A stretch of DNA of 64,000 bases from CAZNGF01 sp964572855 (GCA_964572855.1 CAZNGF010000005.1:1-64000); one strand, 5' to 3'. Counted from the first letter of the stretch, positions 32,340 to 40,626 are shown. Translations and numbers: made by a program. Notes: a model not told the origin generated them from the letters alone.

Positions 32340-33368
32340 TTACCAGAGGCGCTGCCACCAGGGCGGCCGCGTGATCCGAAACAAGGCGGCCCCGTCCGCG
32401 TGCCGATCGCGCACCCAGAGCGCGCCCTCCGCGTCGAAGGCCAGCGCGTAAGGTCCCATCGGCTCCGACGGGTCAAGGGACGTTGCCCCCAGGCCGGACG
32501 CGATCGTCTCGACGGAGCTCTCGGTCGTGATGCGCCCGTCCTGCGGCGCCAGCCGCACCACCCGGCCTCGCCCCTGCTCGGCGAGATAGAGCGCGCCCTC
32601 GGCGTCGAACGCGATGCCGGCAGGGTAAACCAATCCCACCTTCACCGGGTCGAGCCCCCCCGCGGGGCCGAGGCGCAGCAGGCGGCCGTCGGCAACGCGC
32701 TCGGTCACGAACACGTCGCCCGTTTCTGCCACGGCCACCCCGGCAGGCCGCCTGAGGTCGCGCGCGAGCACAGTCCACTCGCCGCTGGGCAAAACGCTCA
32801 ACACCATGTCCGCCGCGGGCAGGATCAACGCTTCCCCGCGCACGCCCACCGACGCCGGTTCGATTCCGGCGGGGATGGCATAGCGACGTCCGTCAACCAC
32901 GACGGACGATTCCGGCTGGGCCGCGTCCCTGGTTTCGGCCTGTTGGCTGAAAGCAGGGGCGGAGGACGGTCCGGCTTCCCGTCCCTGGCCGCCTTCGGGC
33001 GGTACGGCCGGTGGCGTTTCCCCGCTCCCGGCACGGTCGTTGGCCGGCACGGCCGTGCGCTCGAACGCGGGCCCGAGCTCCGCCCGCAGCGCCGCGTCCG
33101 CGCGGATTGGCGCGATGGCGTATTCGGCCGCGACACGCGGCCCGCCTACGTCCGCTTGGCGCTGCCCCCACCAGTACCCCAGCCCCAGCGCCAACACCAC
33201 GGCCGCCAACGCCAAGCCGGGGCGCAGCGCGCCGGGGAGGCCTCGACGCGCGGGCCGGGCGCTCCCGCGCGTCGAGGCGCGCATGCGCGCGTCGAGCGCC
33301 GGCAACGTCGAATCCACCTCGCGAGACAGCGACGAGCGGATTTCGCGCTCCAGCGCGTCACCCGCCAT
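32340..33368 (-). CDS. Membrane-anchored NHL-repeat protein, putative anti-sigma partner
   Basis: 342 residues. A 50-residue cytosolic N-terminus (MAGDALEREIRSSLSREVDS), one membrane helix (LALAAVVLALGLGYWWG), a Pro/Gln-rich linker, then repeats typical of an NHL beta-propeller: RRPAGVAVAETGDVFVTERV, YPAGIAFDAEGALYLAEQGR, GPYALAFDAEGALWVRDRHA. Its start overlaps the end of the ECF sigma gene by 11 bp, the usual arrangement of a sigma and its membrane anti-sigma factor. No zinc-binding HxxxCxxC motif is seen, so the anti-sigma role is inferred from context. Confidence 0.7.
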   Translation of the reverse strand: MAGDALEREIRSSLSREVDSTLPALDARMRASTRGSARPARRGLPGALRPGLALAAVVLALGLGYWWGQRQADVGGPRVAAEYAIAPIRADAALRAELGPAFERTAVPANDRAGSGETPPAVPPEGGQGREAGPSSAPAFSQQAETRDAAQPESSVVVDGRRYAIPAGIEPASVGVRGEALILPAADMVLSVLPSGEWTVLARDLRRPAGVAVAETGDVFVTERVADGRLLRLGPAGGLDPVKVGLVYPAGIAFDAEGALYLAEQGRGRVVRLAPQDGRITTESSVETIASGLGATSLDPSEPMGPYALAFDAEGALWVRDRHADGAALFRITRPPWWQRLW

Positions 33369-33921
33369 GAGCACCTCCCTCCAGCAAGGCCTTGAGCTGG
33401 GCTCTTGCCCGGTTGAGCCGGCTGGCCACCGTGCCCCGCTTGATCTCCACACCTTCCGTTTGCGACAGCACCTCGGCGATCTCGTCGTAGTCCATGTCCT
33501 CGTAGTACTTCAACAGCAGCGGAAGCCGAAACGGCTCCTCCAGCCTCGCGATCGCGGCACGCACGGCGTCGTGGCGCGCGTCCCGGGCGGCCGTTTCCGC
33601 CACGTCGGGGGCGACGAACGTCTCGCGTTTTCCGGCCAGCCACTTCCTGAGCCAAGCCGTCCCGCGGCCTTGCTTGCGGATCCAGTCCTTACACGTGTTG
33701 GCCGCGATCGCCAGCAACCACGAGCGCACGTTGCCGTCGGGACGGATGTAACTCGCCTTCTGTAGCGCTTTCACGAAGGTCTCCTCCGCCGCATCCAGGG
33801 CGTCCTCGCGGTTATGCAGGTAGCCCAGGCAGAGCCCCAGCACGTTGCGCTTGTACGCTTCGTAGAGCGCCGCCCAGGCGGCTTGCTCGCCTTGAGCCAG
33901 GCGCTCGGCCAGCTCCTGCAC
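33358..33921 (-). CDS. ECF-type RNA polymerase sigma factor
   Basis: 187 residues from GTG 33921 after AAGGGGGAAGCG. Region 2 runs from ALYEAYKRNVLGLCLGYLHN to DALDAAEETFVKALQKASYI with GNVRSWLLAIAANTCKDWIR. Region 4 is AIARLEEPFRLPLLLKYYED, MDYDEIAEVLSQTEGVEIKR, GTVASRLNRARAQLKALL. It would direct RNA polymerase to an extracytoplasmic-stress or envelope regulon under control of the NHL membrane protein. No convincing autoregulatory promoter was found. Confidence 0.93.
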   Translation of the reverse strand: MQELAERLAQGEQAAWAALYEAYKRNVLGLCLGYLHNREDALDAAEETFVKALQKASYIRPDGNVRSWLLAIAANTCKDWIRKQGRGTAWLRKWLAGKRETFVAPDVAETAARDARHDAVRAAIARLEEPFRLPLLLKYYEDMDYDEIAEVLSQTEGVEIKRGTVASRLNRARAQLKALLEGGAHGG

Positions 33922-33988
33922 CGCTTCCCCCTTGTCTTACGACCGAACCCGCCGGATCTTCCCGACAGCCGTCTCGCCCCGTTGTCGC

Positions 33989-35080
33989 TCAAAGCTCGGC
34001 CGCGTAGAACCCGTATTCTTGATAGGCATGCTCGCACGGCGGCCCGTCGCTCAGCCAGATGTGGCCGGCGGTCAAATCCATAATCACCGACGTCACGGTG
34101 ATGTAGTGGTCTTCGGGCGGGTCTTCCGGGTCCTCGTGGCGACAGAGCGCGTTTGGCGCCTGTTCGTGGTCCTTCAGATACCGTTTGAGGTCCTCCGGCG
34201 TGTGGCGTCGCCCCGCGCTCAACAGCCCGGCCAGGCGAGCCTGGCGGAACTCGGAGTTCGGACGCTTCTCGGCCGGCGGCTCCACGACGCCGAGCACGTC
34301 GGGATCGACGAAATGGTTGGCGTGCACGAGACACCCATTGACGGATGGGGACACGTAATGGGACGCCGGTGCGGCCTCGATGTTGAGCGTCCGATCGGGC
34401 ACCTGGGCCAGCATGAAGTTCGCCGAACACGAGCGCGCCGTGTCCGTGACGATCGCTGCCGCTTCCGGAAGACTGGCCTGACGCAGGATCTCGTAGCAGC
34501 GCACGTGAAACGGCTTGTACAGACGTGACCAGTCGTCGTCCGTCGAGGTAAGCCCGTTGATCGCCAGCCCCAGTCCGGCCGAGTTCATCCCGATCTTCCC
34601 CCCCACGATGCCCGCCTCGGTGAAGCTGATCGTCTGCAGCCCGTCGGGCTCCTCGGTGTGGAGCACGGCCCCCTTGACCTGCGGGATCCAATCCCAATTT
34701 TGCCCCAGGTAGAGGTGGCCGTCCGCCGTCGCGCCCGGCGGCACCGCGAAGGCCGTGCAGCCGTCGGCCACCGCCAGCACGCCGAACTGGTAATACAGGA
34801 TCTCGTAGCGCGCGTTGAGCGCCGCGACCTCGGGCAACGGCACCCCGATCGCATCGGCGATCCCCTGCATGCCGTGGTAGTAGTCCCCGTTTTGCGCCTC
34901 GATGGCCTCCAGGAACTGCGTCGCCTGCACCAAAACCTCGCGCCGGGAGAGGCCGACCTCGCGCTTGAAGCGGTCGAAGTAGACGGCCACGTTGTGTTGG
35001 ACGCGATCCTTGAGCCCCTTGCCGTGCTCCAGCCCCTGCTCGTACGGGGTCCCGCGCAGGTGCAAGACCGGGAGCGTCAT
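33989..35080 (-). CDS. C45 family acyltransferase/peptidase
   Basis: 363 residues of the acyl-CoA:6-aminopenicillanate acyltransferase-like (C45, Ntn-hydrolase) family: LRGTPYEQGLEHGKGLKDRV at the start, then the nucleophile region VADGCTAFAVPPGATADGHL with the Cys, YLGQNWDWIPQ, SFTEAGIVGGKIGMNSAGLG, HANHF and CRHEDPEDPPEDHYITVTSV. Members hydrolyse or transfer acyl groups on amides. Here the upstream residues are not removed as a long propeptide, so processing before Cys is uncertain. Overlaps the GNAT gene by 4 bp, suggesting linked substrates. Confidence 0.85.
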   Translation of the reverse strand: MTLPVLHLRGTPYEQGLEHGKGLKDRVQHNVAVYFDRFKREVGLSRREVLVQATQFLEAIEAQNGDYYHGMQGIADAIGVPLPEVAALNARYEILYYQFGVLAVADGCTAFAVPPGATADGHLYLGQNWDWIPQVKGAVLHTEEPDGLQTISFTEAGIVGGKIGMNSAGLGLAINGLTSTDDDWSRLYKPFHVRCYEILRQASLPEAAAIVTDTARSCSANFMLAQVPDRTLNIEAAPASHYVSPSVNGCLVHANHFVDPDVLGVVEPPAEKRPNSEFRQARLAGLLSAGRRHTPEDLKRYLKDHEQAPNALCRHEDPEDPPEDHYITVTSVIMDLTAGHIWLSDGPPCEHAYQEYGFYAAEL

Positions 35081-36051
35081 GCACCGCCCTCCACGATCAG
35101 CGGCTTGATGTAGGAGATCCAGGCGGGTTGTTTCACGAACCCCAGCCGCCGGTTGAGCGCGAGAATGCCTTCGTTGTTCGACTCATTCCAGGTCTTGATC
35201 CAGCGGTGGCCCTGGCGCTTGGCGTAGCGGATGCCGGCCACCTTGAGCGCCAGGGCCAGCCCTTGTCTGCGATGGTCGGCCCGCACGCCGGTCAGGTCCG
35301 TGTAGAGGTCGTTGGTACTAGAGCTCGGATCCTTCCGGAACGTACTCAGGCCCACGTAATCCCCGGCGTGAACCGCGACCAGGTACCCGGACTTCAACAA
35401 GTGCGGGTGCTCCAAAAACTCGTCGAGCCAGGCGTCGTAGTCGCTTGGCGTGAACTCGTGCGGCTTCGGCACTTCCTCGCGCACGGCTCGGTCCAGCCGA
35501 TACAGCTTGCGGTAGCAGTCCGGATCCTCTTGTTCGAGCTCCGAGAGCGACCGAAGGGCGTACCCCTTTCGCTCGACCTTCTCCAGCAGACCGCGATAGG
35601 CGTCGATCTCGAACCGCTCCACGTCGAGCAGCGACTCCCACTCGCGCATCTCCTCCTCGAAGCCGCGCCGTTCCAGAAACGCGATCCCGCTTTCCAGGTG
35701 CTCACGGGTCTCGGCGCGGAGCAACCGCGGGGCCAGCGGCGCGAGTCCGGCCAAGATCTCCTCGTAAAGCCGCCCCCCGATGCCGAGTTCGCGCCGGGCC
35801 GGTCGCACGGCGACGTGGATTTGAAACTGGTCGGGATGGAAATTCCAACGGAATTGGTTGTACTCCCCCACGCCCACAACCGCCCCCCCGCGCTGGGCCA
35901 CCCAGCGCCGCAGCTGACAGCGTTCGTCGCGGCTCTCGTCCTTGAACCGCAACTCCTCGACGGTGCTCGGGTTCTCGGGATAAACCTCGCTGTAGAGCGC
36001 GTGGATGGCCGCGTAGTCGTCGGGGTCGAACGGGCGGATCGCCCAGTTCAC
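35077..36051 (-). CDS. Double GNAT N-acetyltransferase
   Basis: 324 residues with two GNAT domains. The first: IRPFDPDDYAAIHALYSEVY, VGVGEYNQFRWNFHPDQFQI, VRPARRELGIGGRLYEEIL. The second: VAVHAGDYVGLSTFRKDP, TDLTGVRADHRRQGLALALK, WIKTWNESNNEGILALNRRL. Both acetyl-CoA loops (RxxGxG/A) are visible. GTG at 36051 lies 8 bases after GAGGAGG; a GTG at 36057 and a TTG at 36090 are alternatives. Substrate unknown; cotranscribed with the C45 hydrolase. Confidence 0.85.
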   Translation of the reverse strand: MNWAIRPFDPDDYAAIHALYSEVYPENPSTVEELRFKDESRDERCQLRRWVAQRGGAVVGVGEYNQFRWNFHPDQFQIHVAVRPARRELGIGGRLYEEILAGLAPLAPRLLRAETREHLESGIAFLERRGFEEEMREWESLLDVERFEIDAYRGLLEKVERKGYALRSLSELEQEDPDCYRKLYRLDRAVREEVPKPHEFTPSDYDAWLDEFLEHPHLLKSGYLVAVHAGDYVGLSTFRKDPSSSTNDLYTDLTGVRADHRRQGLALALKVAGIRYAKRQGHRWIKTWNESNNEGILALNRRLGFVKQPAWISYIKPLIVEGGA

Positions 36052-36139
36052 CGACACCGCCTCCTCTTTAGGGAATGTGATGGTGTTCAATGTACGGTGG
36101 GCGCTTAAACGGCGCCAGCGGGCGTTCGGGCGGGTACGG

Positions 36140-36457
36140 CTAAGGGTCCACGCCCTTGAGCACGACGCCCTGGTCGAAACCGCCGCGCTCCTCGCGCCTG
36201 CGGCGGGCCAGCGCGTCGAGCTCCTCCCAACTCAGCGCTCGCTCGCTCAACAAAGCGCGCACGACCTCATACACGTCGGCAAGTTCCGCGCGCCAGTCCT
36301 CCGCGCGCGCTAATTCACGGGACTCCTCCACCAGCTTTCGCTTCAGGTGTTCCCAGCGCGCCTCGCCCACGACCCGCTCGAAGCGTGGCTGTTTTCCCTG
36401 CGCCAGCATGAGCTCGGGAACCCGGTCGCGCACAAGCTTGGCGTGTCGCGCGCTCAT
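36140..36457 (-). CDS. MazG-like / phosphoribosyl-ATP pyrophosphohydrolase-like protein
   Basis: 105 residues: MSARHAKLVRDRVPELMLAQ, then KRKLVEESRELARAEDWRAE, LADVYEVVRALLSERALSWE. The EExxE...ExxD pattern (VEESREL, ELADVYE) is the metal-binding core of the all-alpha NTP pyrophosphatase superfamily, and KLVRDRVPE is the typical opening of this subgroup. Likely a house-cleaning nucleotide pyrophosphatase. Overlaps the methyltransferase by 4 bp. Confidence 0.82.
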   Translation of the reverse strand: MSARHAKLVRDRVPELMLAQGKQPRFERVVGEARWEHLKRKLVEESRELARAEDWRAELADVYEVVRALLSERALSWEELDALARRRREERGGFDQGVVLKGVDP

Positions 36458-37179
36458 CGCCCCTCCAGCACGGCCACGTACCCGCGCTCCAGGTCGCCGC
36501 ACGAATACACTTGCGTCAAGGACCATCCTTCGTCCCAAGCCAAGCTCAGCAGGCTGTCGGGGGAGAGGAAAAGCAGGTCGAACCACGGACCGACACGGCC
36601 GGCGTAACGCAAGCGGACCGTGACCAGGCCGCGGGCGCGCCCTCGCTCCAGGTTCCGTTTCAGGTAATCGAGGTGCAGCGGGTTGGTCGTACCGGGGGCG
36701 CTGGAGTGCGCGATCAGCCTGCCGCTTTTGCCGCTCAGGCGGCGAAACTCGCGCAGCATGGCTCGCGTGCGCGGTAAATCCCCGCAAATGCCGAACGTGT
36801 TGCCCAACAGCAGGATGGATTCCAAGCTACCGGCTTCAAACGGGAGCGGGTCGCAGGCCGAGGCCACCCGCACGCATCTTACCCCGCGTTCGCGCGCCAC
36901 CTCGGCGGCCAGCGGAGACAGGTCGATCGCGCTGACGTCCTCACCCTGGTCCTGCAAGTGCAACGCGTGCCGGCCGGCCCCGCATCCCACGTCGAGCGTG
37001 GGGCCGCGGACGTGTTCCAGCGCGCGCTTTTCCATGGTAGAAAACGCGTCGTAGGGGCGGAAATAGACGGCGATATCGTGCGAGGCGACCAGCCCGTCCT
37101 CGCGCTCGATCTCGTAGGACACCGAGCGCTCCGGGGTCCAGTCTCTCAGAGCTTGCCCGAACAGGTCTTGCGCGCCCAT
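36454..37179 (-). CDS. Class I SAM-dependent methyltransferase
   Basis: 241 residues. SAM-binding motif I TLDVGCGAGRHALHLQDQGE, motif II VSAIDLSPLAAEVARERGVR, and LESILLLGNTFGICGDLPRT, a sequence seen in small-molecule methyltransferases. The N-terminus contains SHDIAVYFRPYDAFSTMEKRAL. Substrate unknown. It lies between rpmF and the MazG-like gene and probably shares the rpmF promoter. Confidence 0.85.
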   Translation of the reverse strand: MGAQDLFGQALRDWTPERSVSYEIEREDGLVASHDIAVYFRPYDAFSTMEKRALEHVRGPTLDVGCGAGRHALHLQDQGEDVSAIDLSPLAAEVARERGVRCVRVASACDPLPFEAGSLESILLLGNTFGICGDLPRTRAMLREFRRLSGKSGRLIAHSSAPGTTNPLHLDYLKRNLERGRARGLVTVRLRYAGRVGPWFDLLFLSPDSLLSLAWDEGWSLTQVYSCGDLERGYVAVLEGR

Positions 37180-37197
37180 GGTCGCCTCGCTCGGGGC

Positions 37198-37389
37198 TTA
37201 CGCCTCGTCCTTTTCCATCTTCAGGATGTCGCGCCCGTTGTAGAAACCGCACTTCGAGCAGACCCGGTGGGGCATCTTGGGCTCGTGGCACTGCGGGCAC
37301 TCGCCCACGTTAAGCGGGTCCAGATAGTAGAAGGCCGCCCGCCGCTGGCGAATCATGGTCTTGGAACGGCGTTTCTTAGGTACGCACAT
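37198..37389 (-). CDS. rpmF: 50S ribosomal protein L32
   Basis: 63 residues, MCVPKKRRSKTMIRQRRAAF, followed by the zinc ribbon ECPQCHEPKMPHRVCSKCGFYNGRDIL. The usual second residue is Ala; here it is Cys. AGGAGATCCC precedes the ATG at 37389. Confidence 0.95.
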   Translation of the reverse strand: MCVPKKRRSKTMIRQRRAAFYYLDPLNVGECPQCHEPKMPHRVCSKCGFYNGRDILKMEKDEA

Positions 37390-37419
37390 GGGATCTCCTA
37401 GCAAGTCGGATGGCTCCGG

Positions 37420-37447
37420 ATTTTACCGATTTTCTCATCCGGTGCAA
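37420..37447 (-). promoter_or_regulatory. Promoter of rpmF-methyltransferase-MazG
   Basis: Minus strand TTGCAC (37442-37447), 16 bp, TAAAAT (37420-37425), about 30 bp before the rpmF start. Confidence 0.7.
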
Positions 37448-37463
37448 GTTTTCCGCACGCCCG

Positions 37464-38054
37464 TCAGAGCAGCAGACCGCTCACAAACGGAAGCAGAAGC
37501 GCGGAGAGGAACACGCCCAGCAGCGCGCCGCTGATCACATCGGAGGGATAGTGCTCGCCCACGTATACCCGCGAGAACGCGATCAGCGCCGAAGCGCTAA
37601 AGGCCGCCACCTGGATCGGGAGGACGGGATAGAACTGCGCGATCATGAAAGCGATTCCGAACGAGGTCGTGGCGTGCCCGGACGGAAACGAATAGCTGTC
37701 CAGGTAACGGAAGCGCAGGTCGCGCGTAGCCGGCAGCGGGCCGGGCCGATCCCGCTTGGTCAGCCGTTTCGAAAGCCTGAAGGTCACGATGTTGATGCAC
37801 GTGATGGCGGCCATCGTGGCCACCTGCCGCCGGTCGGCAGGCGAGCCCAGCGTGATGAGTCCTAGGCCAACCAGGAGCCACAGGTAACCGTCGCCGAAAT
37901 ACGTTGCGGCCACGAACATCTTGGAGAAACGGCGCAGGCGCGGGTGCCAGCACATCGCCTCCAGGCAGCGATGGTCCCACTCCCAAAGCCGGAGCGACAC
38001 GGCGTCGAGCTGTTGGGCCACGTCCTGCCGCAGGTCTCGCAGCCGAGAACGCAT
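37464..38054 (-). CDS. PAP2-family membrane phosphatase
   Basis: 196 residues with five or six hydrophobic segments and the three PAP2 motifs: KRLTKRDRPGP, SYSFPSGHATTSFG, SRVYVGEHYPSDVISG. Such enzymes remove phosphate from lipid substrates such as undecaprenyl diphosphate or phosphatidic acid at the membrane. The ATG at 38054 lies just past the lysS stop (38066), so it is the last gene of greA-lysS-PAP2. Confidence 0.9.
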   Translation of the reverse strand: MRSRLRDLRQDVAQQLDAVSLRLWEWDHRCLEAMCWHPRLRRFSKMFVAATYFGDGYLWLLVGLGLITLGSPADRRQVATMAAITCINIVTFRLSKRLTKRDRPGPLPATRDLRFRYLDSYSFPSGHATTSFGIAFMIAQFYPVLPIQVAAFSASALIAFSRVYVGEHYPSDVISGALLGVFLSALLLPFVSGLLL

Positions 38055-38065
38055 CCCGATCGGCC

Positions 38066-39574
38066 TCACCTCGCCGGCTTCGAGGCCGCGGTCGGCGCCG
38101 AGGTGGGCCGCAGGGTCGGAAACAGGATCACGTCCCGAATGCCGTCGCGGTTGGTCAACAGCATCGCCAGCCGGTCCACCCCGATGCCGAGCCCGCCGGT
38201 GGGGGGCATGCCGTACTCGAGCGCGGTCAGGTAATCCTCGTCCAGCGGTTGCGCTTCCTCGTCTCCGCCGCGGCGCTGAGCCTCCAGCGTGACGAAGCGC
38301 TCGCGCTGGTCCAGCGGGTCGTTGAGCTCGGAGAACGCGTTGCCGATCTCGAAGCCTCCCACGAAGGCCTCGAAGCGCTCGACCAGCTCGGGCTCGTCCG
38401 GTTTGCGCTTGGCCAGCGGCGAGATCTCGATCGGGTAGTCGAGCAAAAACGTGGGCTGGATCAGGGTGGGTTCGACAAACGCGCTCAACAGCTCGTCTAC
38501 CCAGTTGCCCCAGCCCGTTTGCGGCGTGACCTCCAGGCCGGCGGCGGCGATCGCGGCCGCCAGCGTCTCCTCCGTGTCGTGCTCGGCGATGTCCAGGCCG
38601 GTGCGCTCCCGAATGGCCTCGCGCAGCGACACACGGCGCCACGGCGGGGTCAGATTGATCTCCCGTTCCCCGAACCGGATCGTTGTCGTCCCGAGCGCCG
38701 CCCGTGCCACCTGCGCCACCATGTGCTCGCAAAGCGACATCATGCCCTCGTAGTCGGTGTAGGCCTGGTAACACTCCATCATGGTAAACTCGGGGTTGTG
38801 CTTGGTCGAGAGCCCTTCGTTGCGAAAGTCGCGTCCGATTTCGTACACGCGCTCGAACCCGCCGACGATAAGGCGTTTCAAATACAGCTCGTCGGAAATC
38901 CGCAGGTAGAGATCCGTGTCCAGCGCGTGGTGCCGGGTCACGAAGGGCCGCGCCGCCGCGCCGCCGTAGAGCGGCTGTAGCACGGGCGTCTCGACCTCTA
39001 AAAAACCCTGTTCGTCCAAAAACGCGCGCATGGCGGTCACGGCGCGCGACCGGGTGCGGAACGCCTCGCGGCTCTCCGCGTTCGAGAGCAGGTCGAGGTA
39101 GCGCTGCCGGTAACGCGTCTCGACATCCTTGAGCCCATGCCACTTTTCCGGGGGCGGTAGCAATGCCTTGCTCAAGACCTCGAACGCACGTACCCCAACC
39201 GACAACTCCCCACGCCGCGTCCGGAACAACGTCCCCTCGGCCCCCAGGAAGTCGCCCAGGTCGATGTGGTCGAGCAGCGCGGCGTAGCGCGCTTCGCCCA
39301 GGTTGTCCTGGGCGGCGTGGAGCTGGATGCGCCCTGCCCCGTCCTCCAGCACGAGGAACGACGCGCCGCCCATCCGGCGGATGGCCATCACCCGCCCGCA
39401 CACGCGGGCCGTCTCCTCGACGGCCTCGCCCGGTTGCAGGGCCTCGTGCCTTGCCTGCAGCTCGGCGGACCAAGCCGTGCGCTCGAACCCGGTCGGATAG
39501 GGGTTCACCCCCTGGGCTCGTAGGGAGTTGAGCTTCTTAAGTCGTTCCTGGCGCAGCGTGTTGTTCTCGGCCAT
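38066..39574 (-). CDS. lysS: Lysyl-tRNA synthetase, class II
   Basis: 502 residues. OB-fold anticodon domain (RVCGRVMAIRRMGGASFLVL), class II motif 1 near FLEVETPVLQPLYGGAAARPF, motif 2 FERVYEIGRDFRNEGLSTKHNPEF and motif 3 GLGIGVDRLAMLL. C-terminal tail Ala/Pro-rich. Full length. 11 bp after greA. Confidence 0.97.
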   Translation of the reverse strand: MAENNTLRQERLKKLNSLRAQGVNPYPTGFERTAWSAELQARHEALQPGEAVEETARVCGRVMAIRRMGGASFLVLEDGAGRIQLHAAQDNLGEARYAALLDHIDLGDFLGAEGTLFRTRRGELSVGVRAFEVLSKALLPPPEKWHGLKDVETRYRQRYLDLLSNAESREAFRTRSRAVTAMRAFLDEQGFLEVETPVLQPLYGGAAARPFVTRHHALDTDLYLRISDELYLKRLIVGGFERVYEIGRDFRNEGLSTKHNPEFTMMECYQAYTDYEGMMSLCEHMVAQVARAALGTTTIRFGEREINLTPPWRRVSLREAIRERTGLDIAEHDTEETLAAAIAAAGLEVTPQTGWGNWVDELLSAFVEPTLIQPTFLLDYPIEISPLAKRKPDEPELVERFEAFVGGFEIGNAFSELNDPLDQRERFVTLEAQRRGGDEEAQPLDEDYLTALEYGMPPTGGLGIGVDRLAMLLTNRDGIRDVILFPTLRPTSAPTAASKPAR

Positions 39575-39585
39575 GATGACGCCAA

Positions 39586-40080
39586 TCAGTCGCCGCGCTG
39601 GATGCCGACGATCTTGTAAGTGATCTGCCCCGAGGCGGTCTTGAGTTTGACCTTTTCCCCCTTCTTCTTGCCCACCAGCATCTTGCCCAGCGGCGACTCG
39701 GTGGAGATGCGCCCGTGTTCCAGATCGAACTCCGCCGGGGAAACGAGCTCGAGCACGGTCTGCTTGCCCGGCTGCGTATCCACCTCGAGGATCACGCGAG
39801 CACCCAACCCCACCACGTCGGTGCTGATGCTCTCCTCCTCGATAATCTGGGCGTTGCTCAACAGCTCTTCGAGCGTGCGCAGCTCGGCCTCGAGCATCTC
39901 CTTCTCCCGTTCAAGGTCGATGTATTCGCGGTTCTCCCGCAACTCGCTGTCGTGCTCTTTGGCGATCTTGAGCCGTCGCGGGATTTCCTCGTGCAGGAGC
40001 CGCAAACACTCTTCCAGGCGCGCTTGTTTCTGCTTGTATCCCTTGCGGGTCAGCAGGATTTCTTCCTCGTTGATGGCCAT
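39586..40080 (-). CDS. greA: Transcription elongation factor GreA
   Basis: 164 residues. An N-terminal coiled coil (LLTRKGYKQKQARLEECLRL) carries the tip acidic residues HDSELRENREYIDLEREKEM, and the C-terminal FKBP-like domain has ISTESPLGKMLVGKKKGEKV. The tip reads SELREN where GreA normally has DLSEN, but the catalytic acidic residues are kept. Rescues backtracked RNA polymerase. First gene of greA-lysS-PAP2. Confidence 0.94.
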   Translation of the reverse strand: MAINEEEILLTRKGYKQKQARLEECLRLLHEEIPRRLKIAKEHDSELRENREYIDLEREKEMLEAELRTLEELLSNAQIIEEESISTDVVGLGARVILEVDTQPGKQTVLELVSPAEFDLEHGRISTESPLGKMLVGKKKGEKVKLKTASGQITYKIVGIQRGD

Positions 40081-40133
40081 GGCACTCCTCTCTGTCCAGT
40101 TTCATCGTGACCGGGTTTCGCTTCAAATAGGAC

Positions 40134-40159
40134 AGGGGGGAGAACGTCGTCTCCCCCCT
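40134..40159. terminator. 10-bp hairpin between rnpA and greA
   Basis: AGGGGGGAGA and TCTCCCCCCT form a perfect 10-bp stem with a 6-base loop. It is 43 bp past the rnpA stop but also just downstream of the greA promoter, so it would be the first thing transcribed in the greA mRNA. It may serve as terminator for rnpA or as a 5' stabilising stem. Confidence 0.6.
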
Positions 40160-40169
40160 CATGACCCGT

Positions 40170-40199
40170 AATATATCACAAACGCACCCCCAAATGCAA
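40170..40199 (-). promoter_or_regulatory. Promoter of greA-lysS-PAP2
   Basis: Minus strand TTGCAT (40194-40199), 18 bp, TATATT (40170-40175). The -35 lies 4 bp past the rnpA stop. Confidence 0.7.
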
Positions 40200-40202
40200 C
40201 GT

Positions 40203-40550
40203 CTAGCAATTGGCTTCAAGCGATCGAGCCACCTTGTCCAGAGCTCGATCGAGATCGGCGCGCAGGGGCGCGTCGGGAGTCGCCGCCGCTGGACGAACGT
40301 CTACGATCAGGTCGACGCCGTTCAGTTCGGGCGCACGCCGACGCAACGCCTCGCGTACGATCCGCTTCACGCGGTTTCGCAAGACCGCACGGCCCACGCG
40401 CCGGCTGACCGTGATCCCGTAACGCCCCGTCGCTCGGCCGTTGGCGAGCCAGACGAGCGTAAACAGCACGGTGCGCTCGCGTCGGCCGCGGCGGTACACG
40501 TGCTTGAACGCGTTTCGGCGCCGCAATCGCAGCGCCCGCGGCAAACCCAT
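40203..40550 (-). CDS. rnpA: Ribonuclease P protein component
   Basis: 115 residues: LPRALRLRRRNAFKHVYRRG, then GRYGITVSRRVGRAVLRNRVKRIVREALRR, the RNase P protein signature. AGGAGG precedes the ATG by 7 bases. In most bacteria rpmH lies directly upstream; here the upstream side is a divergent exported-protein gene and rpmH is absent. Confidence 0.95.
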   Translation of the reverse strand: MGLPRALRLRRRNAFKHVYRRGRRERTVLFTLVWLANGRATGRYGITVSRRVGRAVLRNRVKRIVREALRRRAPELNGVDLIVDVRPAAATPDAPLRADLDRALDKVARSLEANC

Positions 40551-40568
40551 CGTGTGTCCTCCTCCATG

Positions 40569-40590
40569 CCCAGTGCTTGCAAGGACTGGG
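40569..40590. promoter_or_regulatory. 22-bp palindrome in the rnpA / exported-protein divergent region
   Basis: CCCAGT-G-CTTGCAAG-G-ACTGGG, symmetric except for one position on each side. It is placed 19 bp from the rnpA start and 36 bp from the divergent ATG, as an operator would be. It could also form a leader stem. Confidence 0.45.
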
Positions 40591-40626
40591 GCGCTCGGTT
40601 ACTTTGTGATTGTCGGAAGGGGGCGC

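Noticed and set aside
33922..33988. GGGAAG and CGTAAG, 16 bp apart, as an ECF autoregulated promoter
   Set aside because: Weak similarity to GGAAC/GTC elements; cannot be separated from chance.
37655..37675. A 15-base match to the SBP gene in the PAP2 gene
   Set aside because: It encodes the conserved GHATTSFG motif of PAP2; a coincidence of codons for ATTSF.
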